From the NCBI RefSeq assembly GCF_016908295.1, contig NZ_JAFBDO010000001.1:558001-622000 (forward strand): a DNA stretch of 64,000 nucleotides, given 5' to 3'. Each line of letters opens with the position of its first letter. Within the stretch, counting starts at the first letter, position 1. Under the pieces are notes generated by a model. That model saw only the letters and a list, made by a program, of their open reading frames with translations, searched no databases and was not told where the DNA came from. Of this stretch, positions 18,530 to 25,211 are shown in pieces. The translations under genes and the position numbers were made by a program. This stretch comes from Thalassobacillus pellis. GTDB taxonomy: Bacteria > Bacillota > Bacilli > Bacillales > Halobacillaceae.

Positions 18530-19423
18530 TTACAAAGTTGAACTTTTTTTGGTTGGTAAGTCTTTATACAATTCATTCAAATAAGAGGCTAACTGCTCTT
18601 TTATTTCTTCGTTATCTAGAGCCATTTCAATTGTAGTTTTAACAAACCCTAATTTTTCACCTACGTCATATCTTTTGCCTTTAAAGTCATAAGCAAACAC
18701 ACTCTGAAACTCACTAAGTTTTTGTATGGCATCAGTCAGTTGTATTTCCCCTCCAGCACCAGCGTTCTGCTGGCTTAAAAAAGTAAATATTGCAGGGTTT
18801 AAAATATACCGCCCCATTATAGCTAAGTTTGATGGGGCGGTACCCGGTTGTGGCTTTTCCACAAACTTGTTCACATGATACCTTCTCCCGTTTTTTTCTC
18901 CAGGCTCTATTATACCGTAGCGGTGTGTTTCATTAGGCGGTATTTGTTGCACACCAACTAATGAACTAGCTGTTTTTTTGTATTGCTCCATTAATTGTTT
19001 TATACATGGAACCTCGGCTTTTACTATGTCATCTCCTAATAACACTGCAAAAGGCTCATCTCCAATGAACTTACGCGCACACCATACCGCGTGTCCTAGG
19101 CCCATAGGTTCTTTTTGACGAATATAATGTATATCTACATTTGATGACTTGTTAACTTTTTCTAAAAGATCAAATTTTCCCTTTTTTATTAGATTTTCTT
19201 GCAACTCGAAATTATTATCAAAATGATCTTCAATTGCGCGTTTTCCTTTACCTGTAACAATTATTATATCTTCAATACCTGATTCAATAGCTTCCTCTAC
19301 TATGTACTGAATGGTTGGCTTGTCTACTATAGGAAGCATTTCTTTTGGCATTGCTTTTGTTGCAGGCAAGAACCTTGTACCTAAACCAGCTGCAGGTATA
19401 ATAGCTTTAGTTATTTTTCTCAA
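18530..19423 (-). CDS. galU: UTP-glucose-1-phosphate uridylyltransferase
   Basis: A 297-residue GalU/GtaB that makes UDP-glucose from UTP and glucose-1-phosphate. The nucleotide-binding signature [20 protein letters not shown] is at the N-terminus; [26 protein letters not shown] and LLGDDI follow. TTG at complement 19421-19423 is chosen because it gives the canonical N-terminus and AAGGG lies 8 bp upstream; a GTG three codons earlier is also open. It supplies UDP-glucose for the EPS and possibly for glycosylation of teichoic acid. It lies 20 bp after the CapD-like gene. Confidence 0.93.
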   Translation of the reverse strand: MRKITKAIIPAAGLGTRFLPATKAMPKEMLPIVDKPTIQYIVEEAIESGIEDIIIVTGKGKRAIEDHFDNNFELQENLIKKGKFDLLEKVNKSSNVDIHYIRQKEPMGLGHAVWCARKFIGDEPFAVLLGDDIVKAEVPCIKQLMEQYKKTASSLVGVQQIPPNETHRYGIIEPGEKNGRRYHVNKFVEKPQPGTAPSNLAIMGRYILNPAIFTFLSQQNAGAGGEIQLTDAIQKLSEFQSVFAYDFKGKRYDVGEKLGFVKTTIEMALDNEEIKEQLASYLNELYKDLPTKKSSTL

Positions 19424-19444
19424 TAGAAACACCCTTTTGAAATT

Positions 19445-21304
19445 TTATTTGGCAAAACTATAATGTTTTAATTTCTTATCGTTAGCTAGGGAGATTACAT
19501 ATTCAGACAGTTGATCTTGCATTAAATTCATATGGGATTCAATTAGGAAATTAACCTTATGAACATCAAATTCAACTGACTTACCAATAAATATTTTAGG
19601 GAATACCGGCTCAGAATGCACTTCATTTTCATTCAATAACTCTTCAAACATCTTCTCACCAGGTCGTATTCCAGAAAAATGAATAGGTATTTCTTTTTCT
19701 GTAAAACCCGATAAATGGATAAGGTTCCTTGCAAGATCCACTATTTTTACTGGCTCACCCATGTCAAGCACAAATATCTCTCCGCCGCGTGCTAAAGCAC
19801 CGGCCTGCAACACAAGTCTGGATGCTTCAGGGATTGTCATAAAATAACGTGTCATGTCTGGATGGGTTACTGTGACAGGACCACCGTTTGCAATCTGCTT
19901 CTTGAATAACGGTATGACACTTCCACGACTTCCAAGCACATTGCCAAAACGAACTGCTACGTAATTAGTTTGGCTAGTATGTGCAAGCTGCTGGATAACC
20001 ATTTCTGCAATTCTTTTTGTTGACCCCATAACATTTGTCGGATTTACCGCCTTATCTGTAGATACCAGTACGAATGTTTTAACATTAGCAATATCAGCTG
20101 CTTCTGCCACATTTTTTGTACCTATTACGTTATTTTTTACTGCTTCTTTAGGATTTGCTTCCATTAAAGGTACATGTTTGTGAGCAGCAGCATGATAAAT
20201 ATATTTTGGTGCATAATCAGTTACTACCTGAAAAATGCGATCACGATCCTGGACATCCGCTATCACCGGAATGAGTTCTGTGCTGATATCCAACTGTTTC
20301 AGTTCCATATGAATGGTATAAATGCTGTTTTCTCCATGCCCAAGTAAAACAAGCTGCCTCGGCTCGAACTTCACCAGCTGCCTGCAAATTTCAGACCCTA
20401 TTGATCCACCAGCACCGGTAACAAGCACCGTTTCTCCCTTGATTTCGCTGGATATGGAATCAATATCCAGTTCAACTGGTTCACGTCCTAAAAGGTCTTC
20501 TATTGAAACATCCCGGATTTGACTCACCGACACATTACCAAGAGCGATATCTTCAATCATCGGCAGCGTCTGTACACTTGGAACGAGCTGGTGTGCTTCT
20601 GTTATGATTTCTTTAACACGGTCTCTTTCAACAGAAGGCATCGCTATAACAATATGGTTTATAACCTTTTTTTCAACAACTTTTGCTAAGTCTTTCGTAC
20701 TCCCTAAGACAGGAACATTGTTAATAGATAAATGGTGTAAAGTGAAATCGTCATCAATGAATCCAACTACATTAAAGTCCTGCTCACTGTTACCTTTCAT
20801 CTGCCTGGCAAGCATCTGGCCAGCCGAACCAGCGCCGATGATCAGTGTTCTTTTTTGATTTGTATTTTCCTGTGCCTGTTTCACCCTTTTACGGCGAGGC
20901 GCTAGTGTAAACCCATACGTATTGTAATAACGCCACGCAAAACGCAAACCACCAATTAAAATAATATGAAGCATCCATGTAACCGTTAAAGCCCGCTCAT
21001 AGACCTCTCCGAAAATGATTTGCTGTTCGACTGCTGTAATAATGATTGCTCCCGTAACCGCGATAAATATCCCGATTAATTCTTCTAAGCTGGCATAGCG
21101 CCAAACTTTTTTATAAAGATCTAATATGTAGGAAAAAACGTGATGCGTAATCAATAACGTTATCGAAGCGACGAGCATTTTGGTATCGAATACTTGGACG
21201 TAGGGATTCAGGAAAAAGTGCGACATGAAAATCGAAAACGAAACAATGACGGAATCGATCAATATTAACAATGCCAACCGTTTACTATAGCTCAAACCTC
21301 TCAC
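19445..21304 (-). CDS. Membrane-bound nucleotide-sugar 4,6-dehydratase (CapD/EpsC/PglF type)
   Basis: A 619-residue protein. Four N-terminal membrane helices lie about residues 10-125. A first Rossmann domain (TLIIGAGSAGQMLARQM) lies near 150 and the catalytic SDR domain (VLVTGAGGSIGSEICRQL) near 295. The catalytic tetrad region reads STDKAVNPTNVMGSTKR, with Met replacing the usual SDR tyrosine, as is normal for FlaA1/CapD-type dehydratases. It probably converts UDP-GlcNAc to UDP-4-keto-6-deoxy-GlcNAc for the aminotransferase. The GTG start overlaps the stop of the small upstream ORF by 4 bases (GTGA) and follows AAGGACAG. Confidence 0.92.
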   Translation of the reverse strand: MRGLSYSKRLALLILIDSVIVSFSIFMSHFFLNPYVQVFDTKMLVASITLLITHHVFSYILDLYKKVWRYASLEELIGIFIAVTGAIIITAVEQQIIFGEVYERALTVTWMLHIILIGGLRFAWRYYNTYGFTLAPRRKRVKQAQENTNQKRTLIIGAGSAGQMLARQMKGNSEQDFNVVGFIDDDFTLHHLSINNVPVLGSTKDLAKVVEKKVINHIVIAMPSVERDRVKEIITEAHQLVPSVQTLPMIEDIALGNVSVSQIRDVSIEDLLGREPVELDIDSISSEIKGETVLVTGAGGSIGSEICRQLVKFEPRQLVLLGHGENSIYTIHMELKQLDISTELIPVIADVQDRDRIFQVVTDYAPKYIYHAAAHKHVPLMEANPKEAVKNNVIGTKNVAEAADIANVKTFVLVSTDKAVNPTNVMGSTKRIAEMVIQQLAHTSQTNYVAVRFGNVLGSRGSVIPLFKKQIANGGPVTVTHPDMTRYFMTIPEASRLVLQAGALARGGEIFVLDMGEPVKIVDLARNLIHLSGFTEKEIPIHFSGIRPGEKMFEELLNENEVHSEPVFPKIFIGKSVEFDVHKVNFLIESHMNLMQDQLSEYVISLANDKKLKHYSFAK

Positions 21305-21450
21305 CCTTTCTGTCCTTCTATTTCTTTGCGCTGCGTTAATGCTTTTTGAAACTGTTTTTCGATTAAACCGATCTTATTGGCAGGAGCATCCTGTCTGATG
21401 TACCGCAGTGCTTTCATCACTGATTTTGGTAATTGTCCGTTATTTTTCAA
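21301..21450 (-). CDS. Small 49-residue ORF between phosphatase and CapD-like genes
   Basis: A TTG start (complement 21448-21450) lies 4 bp after the phosphatase stop, preceded by GGGTGATCA. The frame stays open until its TGA overlaps the GTG of the dehydratase gene (GTGA). The product is short, basic and helical (MKNNGQLPKSVMKALRYIRQ, then DAPANKIGLIEKQFQKALTQ), with no membrane segment. The coupling at both ends and the protein-like composition suggest a real gene, but I recognise no family. A longer overlapping frame to 21654 is ignored because it lies in the phosphatase. Confidence 0.5.
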   Translation of the reverse strand: MKNNGQLPKSVMKALRYIRQDAPANKIGLIEKQFQKALTQRKEIEGQKG

Positions 21451-21454
21451 ATGA

Positions 21455-22228
21455 TCACCCGAATATCCCAAATAGTTTTTTCTTCTTTTTAACAGGTTCT
21501 GGCGGGTCGGCTGCCAAAATACTTCCTTCTGCAACAAATTTCGCATTCTCCACAAAATAATAAACCATGGCAGCCCCATAGTTTTCCTTGATTTCCTGAT
21601 AGGCCTCTTGGATGCAAAATCCCCGGGATGTGGTGTTATGTGCATCAGTTGCAATGATGTGTGTCAAATTTGCTTCAACAAGCTTATGGGTGAATTTCTG
21701 TACATTCTTTCCGAATCTGCCGCAAATACTAGCAGCTGTTACCTGGGTGAATGCCCCGTTTTTCACAAAATCATAGAGTAAATCCGGCTCTTTGATCAGC
21801 TTCGCATTACGTTCTGGATGAACAATAATTGGCTTGTACCCTTTCACCTGCAAATCGAACAGCATCTGCTTCGTATAGCGTGGAACTTGATCGGATGGGA
21901 GTTCAACAAATATGTAATCACTGGTTTGGTTAAGTGGCAGGATTGTTGCTTCCTCAAGTCCAGTTAAGAAATCTCCATGGATGCGTGTTTCCTGGCCGGG
22001 AAGAATGGTTAGTGGGATATTTTCTTCAGCTAAGCTAGCATTCAATTGATCTACTGCTGCGATGATAGTTTCCTTATCATTATTATATTTTCCATTCCGA
22101 TGATGCGGTGTCGCGATGATGGAATCGATACCTTCTTCGACAGCACTTCGCGCCATGGAGAGGCTGTCTTCTAAGGTCTTCGCCCCATCGTCTAATCCTG
22201 GGAGAATGTGGCAATGGATGTCGATCAT
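21455..22228 (-). CDS. CpsB/CapC-family (PHP-fold) tyrosine-protein phosphatase, copy 2
   Basis: A 257-residue metal-dependent phosphatase of the YwqE/CpsB family. The first metal motif is DIHCHILPGLDDGAKT, then IATPHHRNGKY, ILPGQETRIHG, VHPERN, and DAHNTTSRG near residue 195. The family dephosphorylates the C-terminal tyrosines of the BY-kinase, and cycling of that phosphorylation controls chain length. It is clearly paralogous to the neighbour at 22528-23295. It has a distinctive basic tail (PEPVKKKKKLFGIFG). It heads the main biosynthetic operon; AAGGGG precedes its ATG. Confidence 0.93.
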   Translation of the reverse strand: MIDIHCHILPGLDDGAKTLEDSLSMARSAVEEGIDSIIATPHHRNGKYNNDKETIIAAVDQLNASLAEENIPLTILPGQETRIHGDFLTGLEEATILPLNQTSDYIFVELPSDQVPRYTKQMLFDLQVKGYKPIIVHPERNAKLIKEPDLLYDFVKNGAFTQVTAASICGRFGKNVQKFTHKLVEANLTHIIATDAHNTTSRGFCIQEAYQEIKENYGAAMVYYFVENAKFVAEGSILAADPPEPVKKKKKLFGIFG

Positions 22229-22527
22229 AGTCTAGAATTCCCCTTTTTTCTTTTTGAATATTTACAAATCTTTCAGTTATTGTCTATGTTAACATAATTT
22301 TCCCGGTTATGTATGGGGAATATAGGAGTATTTTAACTCAATAGATACTCCTATATCAGATTTCAATAAACCTTTTGTCCCTCTGCATGTAAGCCTTTTA
22401 ACCCGAATTTCAAATACTTGTTAGATTATAGCATTAGATAAGCAAGATTAATAGATAATCTTGCCGCTTTTTACAAATATTTATAGTAAATTTACAAATT
22501 ATTGAACCCGTTCGACAGGATTCGAGG
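22229..22527. other. Intergenic region with two inverted repeats between the phosphatase genes
   Basis: 299 bp with no ORF. An 11-bp perfect inverted repeat (TATAGGAGTAT 22321-22331 / ATACTCCTATA 22345-22355) has no T-run and could be an operator or leader structure for the main EPS operon. A 9-bp repeat (GCAAGATTA 22442-22450 / TAATCTTGC 22456-22464) could end the upstream phosphatase gene, but its T-run on the minus strand is poor. A TTGAAA-17-TATTGA pair on the minus strand overlaps the first repeat and is a weak promoter candidate. Confidence 0.5.
22321..22355. promoter_or_regulatory. Candidate operator: 11-bp perfect inverted repeat upstream of the EPS operon
   Basis: TATAGGAGTAT and ATACTCCTATA are separated by 13 nt, about 95-125 bp upstream of the second phosphatase gene. 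There is no poly-T on either side, so it is not a simple terminator. It may be a repressor site or an RNA hairpin controlling read-through into the EPS operon. Confidence 0.4.
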
Positions 22528-23295
22528 TTAGAAAATGCCCATGAACTTTTTCGCCTTGATTCGCTCTGGCGGATCTGCGGCAACTACTTGTCCATCTGTC
22601 ACATAAAAAGAATTTTCCGCAAAGTGGTAGACAGAACTTGCTCCATACCGCTTCTTGATTTCCCGGAAGGCATCTTTCATGAAAAAACCTCTATTTTTTA
22701 CGTTATGCGCATCGGAAGCAATCAGGTGAGTCAGATTATGCTCAATCAGCTGATGAGTGAATTTCTGTACAGATTTTCCGAACTTTCCAGCTACACTTCC
22801 CGCCGTTACTTGGGTGTATGCCCCATTTTTCACTAGTTCATAAAGGATTCCAGGCTCCTGCATAAATTTCTTATTTCGTTCCGGATGGACGATTATAGGC
22901 TTGTAGCCTGTCCGAAGTATATCCAGCAATAGTTGTTTCGCATAAGTCGGCACCTGATCGGATGGCATTTCCACAAATACATACCCGCTCTCTACATTTA
23001 TCGGCAGCAGTTCATCCCTTTTCAATTCTTCTGCCATTTCTCCATAAAGACGGATTTCCTGACCTGGCATAATAGTCATATCCAGTCCTGCCCGCTGAAT
23101 TTCGTAATTCAATTCCTGGACTTGCTGAAGCACGTCCAGTTTATGATTTTCATACCTTCCGTCAAAATGATGCGGTGTGGCAACAATCGTATCAATTCCT
23201 TGATCAATCGCTTCCCTCACCATGGCCAAACTCTCTTCCAGTGTCTGTGCGCCATCATCTACTCCTGGGAGGATGTGGCAGTGTATATCTATCAT
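22528..23295 (-). CDS. CpsB/CapC-family (PHP-fold) tyrosine-protein phosphatase, copy 1
   Basis: A 255-residue paralogue of the protein at 21455-22228 with the same motifs (DIHCHILPGVDDGAQT, VATPHHFDGRY, IMPGQEIRLYG, VHPERNKKF, SDAHNVKNRG). It appears to have its own extended -10 promoter at 23371-23379 and lies downstream of a terminator that closes the Wzz/kinase unit. It may therefore be expressed independently of both kinase and EPS genes. The ATG has AGGAGG at good spacing. Likely role: dephosphorylating the tyrosine tail of the kinase at 23491-24186. Confidence 0.93.
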   Translation of the reverse strand: MIDIHCHILPGVDDGAQTLEESLAMVREAIDQGIDTIVATPHHFDGRYENHKLDVLQQVQELNYEIQRAGLDMTIMPGQEIRLYGEMAEELKRDELLPINVESGYVFVEMPSDQVPTYAKQLLLDILRTGYKPIIVHPERNKKFMQEPGILYELVKNGAYTQVTAGSVAGKFGKSVQKFTHQLIEHNLTHLIASDAHNVKNRGFFMKDAFREIKKRYGASSVYHFAENSFYVTDGQVVAADPPERIKAKKFMGIF

Positions 23296-23370
23296 TTACG
23301 GACCTCCTACTTCTATTTACCTACTAAAAGTTACATAACCCCTACATAAGTGGTATAAATTGTAATTACT

Positions 23371-23379
23371 AGTATACCA
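23371..23379 (-). promoter_or_regulatory. Extended -10 promoter for the first phosphatase gene
   Basis: On the minus strand the sequence reads TGGTATACT, an extended -10 (TGn-TATACT), about 75 bp upstream of the ATG at 23295. No good -35 is present, as is common for extended -10 promoters. It lies after the kinase terminator, which is where a promoter would be needed. Confidence 0.5.
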
Positions 23380-23455
23380 GAGGCATTTCGCATTTAAAGA
23401 GGTAAAAAATGTCGAATCCTTAGAAGTTAGCAAGACACTTGTCACATAATAAATA

Positions 23456-23490
23456 AACAACCCCGCCCTCGCTTTGAGGACAGAGTTGTT
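23456..23490 (-). terminator. Terminator directly after the tyrosine kinase gene
   Basis: A 15-bp stem on the minus strand, AACAACTCTGTCCTC pairing with GAGGGCGGGGTTGTT and including four G-U pairs, with a 5-nt loop and TTTATTTATT downstream. It begins 1 bp after the kinase stop. It would separate the Wzz-kinase unit from the phosphatase and EPS genes, or act as an attenuator. Confidence 0.85.
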
Positions 23491-24186
23491 TCAAGAACCA
23501 TAATAATAATAGTAGTTGGAATTCTTCGCTTCGACATCATTCAACACAGCACCAAGCACATTCGCCTGTACCTGGTTTAATAATTCAACCGCTTTCTTAC
23601 CAGCATCGATTTCCGTCTGCTTGCTTCGGGTAACCAGCAGGACACCGTCACACAAACTGGACAAGATCTGACCGTCGGTTACTGCCAAAACGGGAGCGGT
23701 ATCAAAAATGACCAGGTCGTAATAGTTTTTCGCAATTTCAAGGAAGTTTTTCATGGCCTTAGAACCGAGCAGTTCAGAAGGATTCGGCGGTATCGGGCCA
23801 GATGGTATGAGGTCCAGATTGTCCAAGTCGCTTCGTCTTACCACCTGATCCAAGCTGTAATCGCCGATCAGCACACTGCTCAACCCGATACTGTTATCGA
23901 GACGAAAGGTGTAATGGAGTGTCGGTTTCCTCATATCCGCATCAATCAAAAGTACTTTCTTTTCTTGCTGCGCAAACGTGACCGCCATATTTGAAGTGGT
24001 CAGGGACTTCCCTTCTGATGGACCAGCTGATGTCACCATCATGCTGTTTAAATCCTGATCGACGGAGGCAAATTGTAAGTTTGTACGAATTGTACGGTAC
24101 TGTTCTGAGATTGGTGATCGAGGATTGATCTGGGCGATTAACGTTCTCGCTTTATTGTTAGACAGTTTCTTTCTTCTGCTTCTCAT
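23491..24186 (-). CDS. CpsD/CapB/YwqD-family bacterial tyrosine kinase (BY-kinase)
   Basis: A 231-residue cytosolic P-loop autokinase. Walker A SAGPSEGKS lies at residues 53-61, Walker A' VLLIDADMRKP at 78-88, Walker B LVIFDTAP at 158-165. The C-terminus has a cluster of five tyrosines (residues 225-229, NYYYYYGS) that is autophosphorylated. It needs the membrane modulator encoded just upstream; the two genes overlap by 29 bp. Phosphorylation cycles with the CpsB-type phosphatases regulate EPS chain length and can target UDP-sugar dehydrogenases. The ATG follows GGAGGCAATTACCACT. Confidence 0.95.
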   Translation of the reverse strand: MRSRRKKLSNNKARTLIAQINPRSPISEQYRTIRTNLQFASVDQDLNSMMVTSAGPSEGKSLTTSNMAVTFAQQEKKVLLIDADMRKPTLHYTFRLDNSIGLSSVLIGDYSLDQVVRRSDLDNLDLIPSGPIPPNPSELLGSKAMKNFLEIAKNYYDLVIFDTAPVLAVTDGQILSSLCDGVLLVTRSKQTEIDAGKKAVELLNQVQANVLGAVLNDVEAKNSNYYYYYGS

Positions 24187-24934
24187 AGTGGTAATTGCCT
24201 CCTCTCGTCCTCATAGATGTCGCACTAACACGTTCTGCTGCTCTCGCAACTTCTTCTTCCCCGATATGCGTGACGATTCCCATAATTGGAATTCCAAGTT
24301 TATCTTCAATGTCTTTTTCGGTTTTGATCGTATTGTCGAGATACTCAAGCAAGAACGCAATTCCGACACCGATCATCAGACCGAGTACAAACGCGATGGC
24401 CATGTTGAGCATCGGTTTCGGGCTGACAGGGGATGGAGTATTTTTGATTTCCGCTTCGGATAATACACTTACATTATCCACATTCATAATTTCCGGAATT
24501 TTTTCCTGGAATACTTCTACGATCATATTAGCAATTGTAGCTGCACGGGCTTGGTCAGGATCTGTGACAGTAACCGCAACTACCTGTGAATTTTGTTCAC
24601 TGGAAACTGCCAATTTATTCCGGAGCTCGTCAGCCGTCATTCCCAACTCCATTTCTTCAATTACTGCATCCAAGATTGCCGGACTTTTAATGACTACATT
24701 GTATGTATTGATGAGTTCTATATTGGTACGTATTTCGTTTTGCGTAAATTCAGCATTCTCCGATGTTTCATTCTTATTAACAATGAATTGCGAAGTAGCT
24801 TCGTATGTAGGTGTAAGGAAAAAGTAACTGATCAGTGCAGCAATGATGACAGCCCCGATGGTTGTCGCCGCAATAAGCAGGAAGCGTTTCTTGATGACCT
24901 CGGCAATCTCCTTCAATGATATGGTTTCTTCCAT
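24158..24934 (-). CDS. Wzz-domain chain-length determinant / kinase modulator (YwqC/CapA type)
   Basis: A 258-residue membrane protein. The N-terminal Wzz segment (SLKEIAEVIKKRFLLIAATT) leads into a first membrane helix about residues 20-43. An extracellular domain of about 130 residues follows, then a proline-rich stretch (SPVSPKPMLN) and the second helix (about 175-195). The cytoplasmic tail (IKTEKDIEDKLGIPIMGIV) activates the BY-kinase in trans. The ATG at complement 24932-24934 was preferred over one 12 codons upstream because of GGAGG before it. It is the first gene of the EPS locus, with an extended -10 promoter at 24988-24996. Confidence 0.92.
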   Translation of the reverse strand: MEETISLKEIAEVIKKRFLLIAATTIGAVIIAALISYFFLTPTYEATSQFIVNKNETSENAEFTQNEIRTNIELINTYNVVIKSPAILDAVIEEMELGMTADELRNKLAVSSEQNSQVVAVTVTDPDQARAATIANMIVEVFQEKIPEIMNVDNVSVLSEAEIKNTPSPVSPKPMLNMAIAFVLGLMIGVGIAFLLEYLDNTIKTEKDIEDKLGIPIMGIVTHIGEEEVARAAERVSATSMRTRGGNYHYEKQKKETV

Positions 24935-24987
24935 GTAAGTATGTCCCTCCGTACTTTCTAAAGTTTGCATTTGTAAAAACTAGTCAC

Positions 24988-24996
24988 ATTATAGCA
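24988..24996 (-). promoter_or_regulatory. Extended -10 promoter of the EPS locus (Wzz/kinase unit)
   Basis: The minus strand reads TGCTATAAT, a consensus -10 with the TGn extension, 54 bp upstream of the Wzz ATG. The upstream region is AT-rich with no clear -35 at 17 bp. It is the best promoter candidate for the head of the EPS locus. Confidence 0.6.
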
Positions 24997-25181
24997 CAGG
25001 AAATGAGCAATTTTTGTAAAAATTTATAGAAAGGTGAATCTAATCCTATATATTTATAATGTTTCTCTAGTATCAGAAAATGCCACAATACATACATCGG
25101 CAGTATTTGTCGAAACTTAAATTGTTTTAGTCACTTTTTAAATATGGGCTTAATTTCCTATTAAAATTCCAAAGAAAAATA

Positions 25182-25205
25182 GCCTTATCCCGTTTAAGAT
25201 AAGGC
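25182..25205 (-). terminator. Terminator of the first LTA-synthase-like gene
   Basis: An 8-bp stem (GCCTTATC / GATAAGGC) begins 7 bp after the stop at 25212. On the minus strand it is followed by TATTTTTCTTT. It isolates the gene from the EPS locus. Confidence 0.85.
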
Positions 25206-25211
25206 CTTTCA

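Noticed and set aside
21451-21654. Upstream extension of the small 49-residue frame (117-residue version)
   Set aside because: This part lies within the phosphatase gene, which has clear family motifs. Its translation is compositionally odd (many R, K, W), so only the portion after 21450 is kept.
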